Shown: positions 22,591 through 36,963, numbered from the stretch's first letter. The stretch is 43,317 nt of DNA from Dentipellis sp. KUC8613 (GCA_002286715.1 NSJX01000116.1:1-43317); one strand, 5' to 3'. Notes: a model not told the origin generated them from the sequence alone. Made by a program: numbers and translations.

Positions 22591-24523
22591 TTATACGTCA
22601 AGCACATCTACATCCATCATAGCGTCCGGCGAGGGAATCTCCTGTCACTTGAAGTCAGCGTCAAATCGGTGAATGGCGTGGATTGCGATACGCACCGCAT
22701 ATCTCACGAGATGGTCCTCATTGAGCACGAAGTTGCCAGATTGTTGAATCCCGGGGATTGTGATGACGTGGTATGGTAGGCTTGAGGTGACGCTATGCTT
22801 GAATATGGACGAACGGAACGTGCTCGGCTTCGTGACCAATTCGTGTGGCTTGTACCTCCCCGCGAGGAAATCCAGAATCCTCAACGGGTCGTTGCAGAAA
22901 GGAACACATTCTGGACTGACAATGCATCCGTTTCCGGCATTCCTATGATATATGCTTCTTCAGTATTCTGGTAATTCAAGAACGATTAGACTAACCCCCA
23001 AAGAGTCCATCGAAACAAATTCGGCTCGAAAAGCCTTGCATAGCGTGGCCCCCATTCCTCCCAAGGTAGCATGACTGCTGAACGGGAGGAGTCTCTAATG
23101 GAAGATGCCCGTAGACATGTTGTGAACGCATCACTGCGTACTACCATGAACGTCTGTAACTTTTCGGCATTAGCAGCTTTGCGAGGGCTCATCGTCGACA
23201 AGCCAAGAACGACAGGGTACGGAGCTGGAAGGTCGTCTTCGTGTGAGCACGTGGTGGCAGCGGGTATATCGGAGGAGCATCTAAAAGACGCCACTAAGAT
23301 GTCACTGCTTCCGAAGGCCGGAAGGCAGAAAACCGCAGGCTGCGCATTCGCCTGGGTAGCTCTCAGATCATAGACCCATATCATAGCGGATCTTGCAGTG
23401 CGGGTCTCGCGGTCGAACGTCCCAACAGAGACTGTGGCAATCAACGTTTTGGGGGAGATGAACGCGAGGTCGTACAATCGTTTGTCCAGAAACTTATCTG
23501 TAAATTCCTGTAAATTGGTCGTTGTCAAGCGTTCTCGAAGAGAAATGTAAGCGTGGACGCACTGCAATCTTGTCGCCTGTGACCCAATTCCAAACGGAGA
23601 TATTCCCATCGCCGTCATGGCAGACGTGAAGCGCAACAAAGTCACCGAGAACACGGATCAGCGGCCAGCTGCACCGCGAGATATATAGATACGGGTTGTG
23701 AACGATGCCAAACGTGCACCTGGGATGTACATGCCGAGCAGCCGATTTGAGAGACCGGAGATGAAGATCGAAGAGGACTTGGTGTGTGCCTCGGCGGCTG
23801 ACCTTCAGCAAGATGACTAGATCAAGGTGCGGGTATACCGAAACCTGTTGTACAGGGTCCGTGTTCAGGTCATGAGGCGGGGGCGGGATATAATTGTCCA
23901 AAACGATGTCCTCTGGAAGATCAAAGTTGTCTATAACAAGAGAGCGAACTGCTTCTCCTCGCTTCGGCAACCAAGTAACGATGAAGGAGGAGATATAGTG
24001 ATGGTTGTTATGGATCGTCGTGATAAAAGCCCCTTGGGTAAACGTGAAGAAGCTGTTGGGATCTGGGAACAAGATAGAGTTGGTCGCCGGTATACGCAAG
24101 CTGTGATGCCTACGCCAATCAAGAGTGCGCCAGCGATTCCTGCGGTGAAGAATGCGTTCCAAGCGCTCATTGACAGTAGGCGGGACGTCAAAAGATCCAT
24201 CAAGCGCCCCCTCTGCAGCGAGAACGATAGTGTATTGGATCTCAGGGACAGTCTTTGTTAGGGAGTGAATTAGTCTGCAAGTCTTTGCAATCGAGAAGTT
24301 GAGTCTCTGATGTAACCAAGGAGAGCGTCACAGCACGTACGACGGACAAGCGCAGAAGAGACCTGTAGTCGACTTTTTGCAGAATTAGTATCAGAATTTC
24401 AACGGGCTGCCTTGCAAGGAAGCTCGCATCCTGCGGTTGTCGATTTATTGGCCTGCGCTTTTTGCGAAGGAAAGAAAACGAATCTAGCGTGGACGCTAAC
24501 TTGAATGAAGAGTGAGTACGCAT
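22591..24523 (-). CDS. F-box protein, paralogue A
   Basis: Five minus-strand exons join in frame (24523-24341, 24282-23563, 23507-22996, 22942-22696, 22641-22591) to give 570 residues. An F-box lies at about 36-75, crossing intron 1 (LARQPVEILILILQKVDYRSLLRLSV, then TCRLIHSL). F-box proteins join a target to Skp1-Cullin-Rbx ubiquitin ligase. The rest resembles the beta-rich substrate part seen in large agaricomycete F-box families: LDWRRHHSLRIP, FDLPEDIVLDNYIPPP, LDLVILLKVS, LHLRSLKSAARHVHPRCTF, then VWNWVTGDKIA, which looks like a WD-type strand, and LPWEEWGPRYARLFEPN. The short last exon ends PDAMMDVDVLDV. The gene is convergent with TPR copy 3 (154-base gap) and divergent from paralogue B. 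The target is unknown. Confidence 0.82.
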
Positions 24524-24900
24524 GTCGAGTCTGAAAGCTGCCAGATGTGGGTGTAATTGTTGACTGGCATGCAGCTGTTGCGGATGCCGTCGATATCGAG
24601 GATTCGTTGTCGGGGCTGCTGAGAGTGACTTTGAACGATATGCTTTGCAGAAGCATAAGGTGTACTGTAACTAGGGCATTGCCTCCGTCGTCGGGCCGTC
24701 CGGCGCGAGACTTCACGGTAAGATGTTATATAGATAAGGTTGCTTTTGATCAAAACTTGAGCTGGGACACATCACTGGCAGTAATTCGTCGCACAAACTG
24801 CCATGTACATATCAAACCCAATGTCGCGTGCCCATGCAGGCGCTGAGCTCAAACAACAGCGTCTACCACCGTAAGCTTTTCTATCATCAACCCTCACAAC
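24524..24900. promoter_or_regulatory. Divergent promoter of F-box paralogues A and B
   Basis: These 377 bases lie between the outward-facing starts of A and B. There is no coding exon. As A and B are paralogues in head-to-head order, they may be co-regulated from here. No clear TATA box is visible. Confidence 0.45.
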
Positions 24901-26894
24901 ATGAGCAGCTCGCGTCGGAAACGACCGTTTTCATTCCCAATACTGTCCAAGTTAATAGGCCCTCTCGGGCTTCCGAGTCGTCTTCTATCTGGAAAGAAAC
25001 ACGATCCATTGGTCGTGCCGGCGCACTCAAGCGTGGACTCGTTTACGAAGGCCCCCGTCGATATTCTGATAATGATTATGCAGGAGCTCGACGACAGGTC
25101 TCTTCTGAATTGTTCGGCGGTATGTACTTGATACAGTTGTCGGACCAAGTACTAACACAGTTCAAAAGACTTGCAAGGCATTGTGCTCTTTGGTGAACAC
25201 TGTTACTGAACTTCGATACACGCTGGTGCTAGCCGCCGAGGGTGCATCAAGAAAACGCTCCGACAAGTCCAGTATCGGAGAACGACTGCAACGTCTCCTC
25301 GTTCGCCGGGCGCGTTGGCGCGCCCTTGACTGGAGCCATTTCGAAGTGCTGAAGATACCAAGACATGGTCGTCGTTTCCATATCAACTATACGAACGGCG
25401 TTTTCTTCTCCACGATCCCCGGCGGCCAACTTGACATCGCAACGATCTTCATTTTCTTTCCGCCGAATAACGGAATAGTGTCACCTTCAATCCGTATCGA
25501 CGATTTCAGCCTACCACAAGATGCACCGTTGGGCAACTATCTCTCACCTCCCGCACCCAACCTGGATATGAATTCCGTTGACGACCTATTCGTCCACCCA
25601 GCTCTCGATCTCCTTATACTCCTGAAAACTGGGAGCCATCCTCCGGAGCACCTTTCATACGACCTTCATCTTCGGTCCCTCAAATCAGCTGGGCGACTTG
25701 TACACCCAAGGTGCACTTTTGCTATCATCCACGATACGTTCCCCGAGACATCAGATGGCACGCACGGAGCGATGATTCGTGTACTAGGGGACCTTGTTGC
25801 GCTGCAGGCCGTGAGCGGATTCAACAAATACGTCTGTGTCTGGAATTGGACCACAGGAGAAAAACTTGCGGTATGCCACTCTTCCCTGGCAACTATATAT
25901 TGATTTCTCATAGTGATTGTATTACAGCAAGCGCACGATGATACACCCTTCAATATCCGCGACTTGACCTTCATCCCCTCCGATATACTGATTGCATCGG
26001 TCTCCTCCCACGACGGCCGCTCTGCAATGATCTGGATATACAGCCTCAAAGATGGACTCATAACCTCCCAATTTGACACAGTGCCACTGATGCGGCCCCT
26101 AGTTCTCCATCTTCCAACATTCAGCGACCAAGGCATGACATTGGTCTCCATGACATGCACAACCGACAATCCTGCGGAATATTCGTGGGACGGGCCCCAC
26201 TCACCAATGCCACCTGCCGTCGCTTTCAACCTCAGGACTACCCGTCCGGACGTGCGTTTCGGTGTCTTTGATACATTGTGGACACTCATGGTCATGCGCG
26301 GAAGCTCTTTTAGCTCGCTCATGCAGACATATGCATCTGGCACACGGGCCCGGCGTACAGGTCCTCTAGCTTGGGAGGAGTGGGGCCCAATTCATACGAG
26401 ACTCTTTGCGCCGAAGGTTATGGATTGGCCTTGCTGGGTCCGTCCGATTCTAGGGTGACGCACTTCCCTGCATGTCCGCCTGCCCCGGGTACTTAATAAT
26501 TATTAAATGCAGGATGATCTCAAACGGACGCATTGTCGTCCCTCCCGAAACCACGGCCCCCATCAACGAGCTCGGACCACTAGAACTTGTCGATTTCCAT
26601 GTCGGCAGATACAAACCGCACGAGCTTGTGTCTACGCCGAGCACGATCAGCTCGCCGCTCTTCAAGCACAGCGTCACTTCGTCCTTGCCTTACTATACCA
26701 CGCCGATCCCCGACCATACCCGGATGCAAGTGCCGCGTTTCGGAGATTTTATTCTGGGCGACGACTGCTTGATGAACTGCCCGGTGCGTACGATCTGCCA
26801 ACGTCTGCGTGGCATATTGACTGATCTTTCTAGGTAGTCGATGGTAATGCGACCTGATGACGACCACTTCACTGTGCATGTCTATCAGCTATAA
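24901..26894 (+). CDS. F-box protein, paralogue B
   Basis: Five exons join in frame (24901-25119, 25169-25870, 25928-26454, 26513-26783, 26838-26894) to give 591 residues. The N-terminus is basic (SSRRKRPF) and longer than in A and C. The F-box is at about 49-85 (TKAPVDILIMIMQELDDRSLL, then TCKALCSL across intron 1, which has a TACTAAC branch site at 25150-25156). The body aligns along its length with A and C: LDWSHFEVLKIP, FSLPQDAPLGNYLSPPAPN, LHLRSLKSAGRLVHPRCTF, VWNWTTGEKLA, LAWEEWGPIHTRLFAPK and GRYKPHELVSTPST. The last exon encodes a short ending RPDDDHFTVHVYQL. The join at 26783/26838 was chosen because the other two copies also end in a short hydrophobic-alternating exon; reading through instead would add 17 residues and stop at a nearby TAG. 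Confidence 0.82.
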
Positions 26895-27257
26895 ACACTG
26901 CTCCCATCTGTCGAGTTGTCCTATCGCCTGCGATACCATGATATATGATGAATAACCCCTCGATGACTCGAAATGCAGAATCTCGCGTGCGGGCGACGGC
27001 TTGCTCGCGTAGACAACAGGATAGCGCACCTGAGCCCAACGCATAAGACTGAGCCTAACACGCAGGTATGCGCGGAAAATACAGACGATAGTAGGGGCAC
27101 GACTATTATTAGACTCTGGTATTGCGCCACTAGCTCGACCAGGTATCGAAAGATACATAGAAGTTATCGTAGAATCAGGACCAAGACCAAGATTACACCC
27201 ACGTCCTATGATGCGGGACTGATAATATATACTTCTATGTGAGAGCCAAATTGCCGT
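26895..27257. other. Convergent gap between F-box paralogues B and C
   Basis: This 363-base AT-rich gap lies between the stops of B (plus) and C (minus). I see nothing coding and no repeat. Confidence 0.5.
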
Positions 27258-29156
27258 CTATAGTTCAAGTATCTCCACCTCGGCGAACGGATTTGGGCCG
27301 TGCTTATACTACATGTGTCCCGAGATTAGCATCCAGCCAAGACCGTCGTGAGTGAAGAGCAAAAATACGCACACGACAGCCAATCAGATATTTTTCGTGT
27401 AGCATGAACTCGGCGGGGCATTCGACACCGTAGACAGGGGTGACATGGTACGGCAGGCGGGTGGTAACGCTATGCTTGAACACATGCGAACGGATCGTGC
27501 TCGGCTTCGTGACCAATTCGTGCGGCTTGTATCGCCCGACGTGGAAGTCCAGGAGGTTGATTGGGCTGTCAGCGGAGAGCGACGGGTTCGGGTCGACAAC
27601 TAAGCGGCCGTTGCCCATCATCCTAGCAGAATGTCAGGACCAGTCCCAGCGAAACATGAGGATGATTATAATTACCCTAGTTCGCCCCAGTAAGCCTTTC
27701 TCGGCTCAAAAAGCCTGGTGTTAGCCGGGCCCCATTTCTGCCACGGGAGTGTGACCACGGACTGAGACGGTGGACACGCTTGCAATAGCGAACTGAATGT
27801 ATCAGCGCGCACGACCAGGAGCGTCCATCCATACGAAGTCGCAAGGTGGAACGCAACAGCGCGCGGCATCGCCCAGGGCCGCTCCTCGGACTGCGCATGC
27901 CCGGACAGATGGTCGGAAACGCACTTGAAGGAGCCGATGACGACTTTGCCTTCTCGGAATGTCGGGAAGCTGAGAATGAGGGGACACATCATCGGGCTCG
28001 ACGACTCGTCGAGGCCGCGACGCAGGTTTTTGAGGTCGTAGACCCAGATTGTGGCGGACCGCGGCGTGCGGGCGTCGGGGTTGAACGACCCAGACGAGAC
28101 GGCGGCGACCAGGATGTCGGGGGTTATAAGCACGAAGTCGTACAAGCAGACACACGTAAATGTGTCCTGGACTTCCTGCATGCAGTTGAAAGGTTAGACA
28201 GTAACTCATAAATCAGTGGAGATGGCGACTGACGGCGATCTTGTCGCCTGTGACCCAATTCCAGACACAAATGCGCCCGTCGCCGTTGTGGCAAACATGC
28301 AGCGCGACCAAGTCTTCCAGCCCGCGGACTAAAGGTCTGAGCCGTCCGGAACTTTGGTCGAATGTATTGTGGAGAACGGCGTACGTGCACCGTGGATGTG
28401 CACGGCGGGCGGCCGATTTGAGGGAACGAATATGGAGGTCGTAGGATACTTGGTTGGGTACTTGGCGACTAATCTTGAGCAGAACGAGTAGATCCAGCTT
28501 TGGGTGAACGAGGACTTGTTGCACAGGATCCAGGTTCAAATCGTGGAATGGAGGCGGGAGGTAATTATCGAGCAGGGTATTCTCAGGAAGGCTGAAATCA
28601 TTTACATGAATGGAAAAGAGGGCGAGTGATCCTGGCGTAGGCGGAAACAAGACCGTAATTGCAGTAATAAACCGCTGCTGATTATACGAGGTGTTGACGA
28701 AGACACCATTGGTGAAGGTAATATGACTGCTAGGATCCGAAAATGACGTGGCGCTGTTCAGCGGCAGCCGCAAAAGGCGTCGGTTCTCCCAATCCGGGAC
28801 ACGCCAGCGTTCCCTGCGATCAAGGAGACGCTGGAGACGATCATTAGTGCCGAGTGCATCAGGAAACTCGTCCAGAACACCCTCTGCAGCGAGAACAACT
28901 GTATATTGGAGTTCAGGGACGTTGTTGACCAGAGATTGGAGCCGTTTACAAGTCTTCGGTGTAGTCAGCACACCTGTCGTCATGGGAAAGTGCGAAAACA
29001 TACCATAGCGCAATGTAGAAGCATCCTGTGGTCCAGTTCCCGCAATATCAATATGAGAATTTCGACGGGCATCTCTAGGAGTGTGCAGGCTTCTAACTGG
29101 CTGATAATGGAGCGCATTCTGCGAAGAAAAGAGCGAGGGCCAAGCCTTAGAAACAT
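27258..29156 (-). CDS. F-box protein, paralogue C
   Basis: Five minus-strand exons join in frame (29156-29004, 28953-28234, 28175-27676, 27622-27373, 27308-27258) to give 557 residues. The F-box is at about 26-60 (LLEMPVEILILILRELDHRMLL, then TCKRLQSL). The body parallels A most closely, with exon 2 the same length (720 nt): FSLPENTLLDNYLPPPFHDLN, QQVLVHPKLDLLVLLKIS, LHIRSLKSAARRAHPRCTY, VWNWVTGDKIA, LPWQKWGPANTRLFEP and GRYKPHELVTKPST. The last exon encodes a short ending PNPFAEVEILEL. The open frame extends upstream of the chosen ATG without another ATG. Like A and B, intron 1 ends in a purine-preceded acceptor (GAAG before ACTTG). The substrate is unknown. Confidence 0.82.
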
Positions 29157-32221
<3,065 letters not shown>

Positions 32222-32579
32222 GCGGGTCTGCGCTGTTCGGTATAGGACGAAGCAAAATCAAAATGTATGCCATAGCTGATATATCGACGGAGGGCAAGTC
32301 GCTGGGTGGGTGTGTATGATGATGGGGGTGGGATACAAGATAGAGATAGAGCGGTTCTCTGGCCCTGCCTAGGCGGGGGAGATGTATGTAGAGTACAATC
32401 GTTTGTATGGATACAGCACTGGCTTGAACAGAAGACGAACAAAGAGCCGTTGCGAGGTAGCGAAAGCCGAAAATTTCCAGACGGATATGAGGAGCAGAAC
32501 GAAGAGACGAATGGGACAAGAAACAATGGGACAGAGGAGTCCTGAAGGACTGCGTGCATCGGAACACGGCTTCCATCGC
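32222..32579. other. Convergent gap after the fusion gene
   Basis: These 358 bases separate the stops of the fusion gene (plus) and the DUF6593-like gene (minus). It holds likely 3' untranslated sequence only. Confidence 0.5.
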
Positions 32580-33364
32580 TCACCACTGCAGCACCTTCGC
32601 GATCCGCGCGAGCATGAGCGTCGCGACGATCTCAGTGACGACGGCAAGCCCGGACGCCTGGATGGTGAGGATCGCGGCAAACTCGGTCGAAACTTGGTCC
32701 GGCTCGTACACGGCGAGCGTCTTGGAGCCGTCCATGCACTACAGGAGTTGGCGTCAGGGTTCAGTTTTTTTTTTCTTTCTCAGCGTTGAGAGGAAAGCAC
32801 ACCTCCATCCGCGCACCGGACATCTTCCACTTCATCTCTCGTCCGCTCTGGGACGTGAAATAGCGCGATCTACAGCACGTCCATCAGTACCTCTAAGTGG
32901 TATATAGATTCGACACATAATGCATACGTGCTCGACCGCCGCTTCGCCCACAACAGCCCGCGCATCCCGCGCGCCTCCGCATTCCCAAATACAATATACC
33001 CCGGGCTGCGTGCGGGACCGAAGTAGAAGAATGCGGCGCGCGGGCCCATGACGCCTGGGTGCTGCAGTGCCCAGGGCGGCTCGCGGCGGAGCTGCAGGAC
33101 GGTGTTAGGGATGTGGTCGACCTATCAGTATGGGATCAGTTCAATCCGTCTGTCTTACATCACAAAGTTGGCGAAGGAGGAAGTACCTGTTCCCTATAAG
33201 ATGAATGATGTCAATTATTTTTTAGATAATTTTTGAGAGGAACGAGCGAATATTTCGACGGGAACGTACATTGTAAACGCGAGCCTTCCCTCGAGATCTT
33301 CAAAGCGCGCACTGAACGGGTCAGTCCCGCGCTGCAACAGCACCTGCGCATTCGCATTCGCCAT
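32580..33364 (-). CDS. DUF6593-like small protein with a 7-nt exon
   Basis: Five minus-strand exons join in frame (33364-33270, 33193-33187, 33121-32928, 32869-32803, 32738-32580) to give 173 residues. The second exon is only 7 nt (encoding the end of Met, then Glu-Gln), set by a GTACTT donor and a CTTATAG acceptor. Without it the frame breaks. The protein reads DPFSARFEDLEGRLAFTMEQ, FFYFGPARSPGYIVFGNAEA, SRYFTSQSGREMKWK, LAVYEPDQVSTEFAAILTIQ and ends with a hydrophobic helix (VTEIVATLMLARIAKVLQW). This pattern, a small beta barrel with a W-rich centre and a closing hydrophobic helix, matches my recollection of the agaricomycete DUF6593 family, whose function is unknown. I am fairly sure of the gene, less of the family name. 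Confidence 0.72.
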
Positions 33365-34423
33365 CTGCACCTACAATGTTATACAGCAAACTCGCACGGT
33401 CCCAAAAACCAAAATAAAATCGAGAAGACGAAGGTCAAGGTGAAACGAAATCGAACAGGAACAGGGGCGAGGGAAGAAGGGGGCATGCGCTGCACGCCTT
33501 GAATAAAAGGCCAGCAGGGCCCACGCGGCCGACGACCCCCTCTGCGCGAATACAAGGGTTTCCTTTTCCGGCGGGGGCGCGTGCGCGGTGATTGGCCGGC
33601 GGACATGCAGACACAAGCGGCACGGGTGGAGCGTTGGTAGAGCTTTTGGGACTTGCTTTTGTGTGATGGTGCCCGTGGAAGGTGCTGGTGGAAGCGGGGG
33701 CTGTAGTTCCGGGCCGCACGTTTCCTAGTTGTGCTGGATGCTGCTGGATAGGGACGATTGAAGAGGGGATATCACAGACCTCGAGGCGCTGTGATGCGAG
33801 CCGGTGGAAGATGCACACAAAATGCGTCCGCCCATTTTCCTTGGCCACCCATACAGCGCATGATCACTCCCATGGGTATTGGATTCCGACCCTACGTGTG
33901 AGTATCTTCCGGCGCGGAAATTTATGGCTTCCGGTATAATCAGATACTGACGTAGAGCCGGGAATCCGCATTGTGGAGATGTATATCAATATGTTGCGTA
34001 CCGTTCCGACATCACATGCTACTGCCTGCTTGGAGCTCACCATAAACCACTATCCAGAAGGGCGAACATAAGGACAGCCAATCTCGGGCTGCTGGCGCGC
34101 GCTAGCGGACAGACATACGGGGCTCGCGAAGAGTCGAAGTCGTTGGAGTACTTGGCCGATGCTTTCCGTTACAGGATATGGGAGGCAGACACACCAGCAT
34201 CGTAGATGACCCGGCATTTCTTGCCTTGAACTTGCGGTATATAGAAGCTTGAAGCAGGAAGATCACGAACCTCAAGGCACTGTGATGGTAGCCATTCGAA
34301 GACGAAAAGACGTTCTTTTTCCAAAGCGCCTGACCTCACGTTCGATTCACTCGCAGAAGCGGATGCCGGCGTCATAAATTAGGGCCTCCATGGGGAGGTC
34401 TATGGTATAAGCGGTCCCCCGAC
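33365..34423. other. Intergenic region with a diverged inverted-sense relic pair
   Basis: This is about 1.06 kb without a supportable gene. Two stretches (about 33760-33826 and 34249-34314) are similar at roughly three bases in four. On the minus strand both read a like peptide (LASQRLEVCDIPSS and LPSQCLEVRDLPASS). They may be leftover exons of an old tandem duplicate. Nothing else is seen. Confidence 0.5.
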
Positions 34424-34863
34424 CTAGTCATATACTAGAGCCAAGCCGTCAGTCGAAGTTATGGCGAGAGCAACGCGCAGCGTACCATGTACAATGCCTG
34501 AGAGGAAAGTCCGTGAGCAGCCAGTACAGCAGGTCCGCCTTCGACACGATGCTCACCATAAAATAGTGTCCAGACCAATATAAACGAGAACAGGTTCTCC
34601 TGCCCAGGATTTACGAGCTCTAGCAGCCCTCCGTGGACATATTTCGACATCCGCCCCTTGAAATTGACAGCCCACATGGTGAATGCGGTGAACAGCACAG
34701 AGGCGACGAAGAGCGCAAATCCGGCGTAGTTTTCGAGGCCGAGGATGCCGGCTACGGCGCCCGCAAAGCAGGCCGACATGAACTTGACATTTGTTGTGAG
34801 AAGGGTGTTGGATGCGACATTGGGAAGATAGAGGCGGGCAGTAGTTGTCGACGCGTCTGCCAT
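34424..34863 (-). CDS. EMC6: ER membrane protein complex subunit 6
   Basis: Two minus-strand exons join in frame (34863-34557, 34497-34424) to give 126 residues. The family features are TNVKFMSACFAGAVAGILGLENYAGF, then LFVASVLFTAFTMWAV, a basic loop with SKYVHGG, and the last membrane helix LFSFILVWTLFYGIVHGT, completed by splicing; reading through the intron instead would destroy the FYG-VH motif. Three membrane segments are visible. EMC6 is a core subunit of the EMC insertase, which places transmembrane helices of client proteins into the ER membrane. An in-frame ATG at 34902 would add 13 residues (SSPAKPQPLPTT); both starts are possible. The gene runs divergently from aspartate-semialdehyde dehydrogenase. 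Confidence 0.88.
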
Positions 34864-35017
34864 GGTCGTCGGGAGTGGCTGAGGCTTTGCGGGCGACGAC
34901 AAGCAGGGGCAGGGTTCCCACGGGTATTATAGCCGAATTTGCAAGGCGGGGAGAATTACTAGACCAGTGACTCTTCCTTGTCCTCCTCCTCCTCCTGCCT
35001 CGCGCACTCTCGCCGCC
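34864..35017. promoter_or_regulatory. Compact divergent promoter, EMC6 / aspartate-semialdehyde dehydrogenase
   Basis: Only 154 bases separate the two outward starts. It contains a CCTCCTCCTCCTCC run just before the dehydrogenase ATG (about 34979-34996). If EMC6 starts at 34902 the gap is 115 bases. Confidence 0.5.
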
Positions 35018-36198
35018 ATGCACCACCTCGGCGACCGCAAAATAAACGTCGGCATCCTCGGTGCAACAGGAACCGTCGGCCAGCGTTTCATTGTGCTGCT
35101 TGCCGAGCACCCGTACTTCGTGGTCTCCGTCCTCGGGGCATCTGCAAGATCAGCAGGCAAGCCGTACGCAAAAGCGGTCAGCTGGAAGCAGTCCGACCGT
35201 ATCCCCTCTTCCGTGCGCGATCTCATCGTGCAGCCTTGCGAAGCCGCGAGCTTCAAGGATTGCGCGATTGTCTTCTCCGGGCTCGATGCGGACGTCGCAG
35301 GCGACATCGGTGCGTGCGCATGCCATCTATCCCAGCGGGATCGCACTGATGGAGTCGCCTGTGCGCAGAGGGCGCATTCCGAGCGGCTGAGCTCGCCGTG
35401 TTCTCCAACGCCAAATCGTACCGCCGCGATCCGCACGTCCCGCTCATCGTCCCGCTCGTGAACCCATCCCATCTCTCCATCGTCCCCCAGCAGCGCGCCC
35501 TGCACTCACCCCCGCTCAAAAAGGGCTTCATCGTCACCAACGCCAACTGCTCCACCACCGCCGTCGTCATTCCGCTCGCCGCCCTCGAGCGCGCATTCGG
35601 GCCCGTCGAGTCCTGCCTCATCACCACCATGCAGGCCATCTCCGGCGCCGGCTACCCGGGCGTGCCCTCCCTCGACATCTTCGACAACATCGTGCCCCAC
35701 ATCGACGGCGAGGAGGAGAAGCTCGAGTGGGAGACCCTCAAGATCCTCGGCGGGCTCGCCGACGCCGAGGGCGACGACGGCCGCAAGACCTTCGACATGC
35801 ACGCACGCACGCCCCTCCGCATCAGCGCCGCCTGCAACCGCGTCCCCGTCCTCGAGGGCCACACCGAGACCGTCAGCGTCCGCTTCGCCCGCCGCCCGCC
35901 CCCCAGCCCCCAGCAGGTCCGCGAGGCCCTCCAGGCCTACACCCCCGAGGCCCTCGCCGTCGGCTGCCCCAGCGCGCCCCGCCAGACCATCTTTGTCCAC
36001 GAGGAGCCCGACCGCCCCCAGCCGCGGCTCGACCGCAATTACCAGGCAGGCGCCGGCGTCTGCGTCGGGCGTGTGCGCCAGTGCCGCGTGCTCGACATCA
36101 AGTTTGTCGTCCTCGCCAACAACGTCAACATCGGCGCTGCCACCAGCAGCATCATCAATGCGGAGTATGCCGTCACTAAGGGCGTCGTTGCAGTATAG
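35018..36198 (+). CDS. HOM2: Aspartate-semialdehyde dehydrogenase
   Basis: Two exons join in frame (35018-35309, 35369-36198) to give 373 residues, the usual fungal length. The N-terminal NADP-binding start is NVGILGATGTVGQRFIVLLAEHP. The catalytic cysteine is Cys158 in TNANCSTTAV. QAISGAGYPGVPSLDI and the histidine in CNRVPVLEGHTE are also present. The C-terminus NNVNIGAATSSIINAEY is typical. The enzyme reduces aspartyl phosphate to aspartate semialdehyde, the branch step to homoserine, threonine and methionine; in fungi lysine comes by another route. The second exon is strongly biased to C/G at third positions, which suggests high expression. The start was chosen at the only ATG before the Rossmann motif. 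Confidence 0.96.
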
Positions 36199-36301
36199 CG
36201 TCGAAGCGTCGAGCAGGGGGAGAGAGGAATAATCTGAAGAATACATGTAATATTGCTTGTTTACTACATCGCACGTAGAAATACAAATCGTACATCACAC
36301 A

Positions 36302-36963
36302 CTACACCCACACCCGGCGGTCCACCTCGTCAATCGTCAGCGCCATCGGCGGCTCGTCAATCGTGCAATGTGCCGACCACGGCGACGCCTTCTCGTCGCG
36401 CGACCGGTACGACGGCGGGTACCCCGAGCCCGCAGAGTCCAACGCGCCCGCGTACCAGCAGTCCGGGACGCTCAGCCGCGGATTCGCCATCGTCGACACC
36501 TTCGTATCAATCGACAGCGCAGGCCTTACCACCGACGTGGTCGCCGTCAGCACACCCGAGATGTCGCGCGTCGTCCGCGCCGACCACGCCCGCCCGCGCG
36601 CAACGCGGTACACGATCAGCAGCGGCGACACCACCTGCACCTGCGCGAGCACCGGCAGCACCAGGTTCTGCGCCGCGCTCCCCACGCCCACGCACACGAT
36701 GTACACCAGCCCCGCCGTCGTCTCCAGCGCCGCTGACTCCACCAGCATCGTCGCGATCGTCACGTACGGCCCAGTGCCCGCACCCGTCGCGAGCCCGCGC
36801 AGCCGCCGCCGGAACACGAGGATGCGCCCCACGATGAGCGTCGTCAGCGCCGTGTTGAGCGCGAGCGAGAGCGTGCGGTAAGCGATTGCCCACGCGGCGA
36901 GCGCGGTCGTGGACTGCGTCGTCCCTGGGATGGTGAGCTGGTGGAGGGACAGTGAGCCCGTTA
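36302..36963 (-). CDS. C-terminal exon of a fungal multi-pass membrane protein
   Basis: This long minus-strand exon ends with TAG at 36302-36304. It encodes at least three membrane helices: ALAAWAIAYRTLSLALNTALTT with LIVGRILVFRRRLRG after it, VTIATMLVESAALETTAGLVYIVCV, and AAQNLVLPVLAQVQVVSPLLIVYRV, followed by a polar tail. This resembles the last helices of a large uncharacterised agaricomycete seven-helix family (RRRLR after a helix, LVESAAL, SPLLIVYRVARGRAW). A 55-nt intron (about 36964-37018, acceptor CCTTAG) may join it to an exon ending VFMFHATF. Farther upstream I cannot find the N-terminal helices, only decayed repeats, so the gene may be incomplete. Confidence 0.5.

Noticed and set aside
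35506..36246. 246-codon minus-strand frame opposite aspartate-semialdehyde dehydrogenase
   Set aside because: It is very Gly/Ala/Asp/Val-rich, as expected from the complement of C-ending codons. The plus strand holds a complete enzyme.
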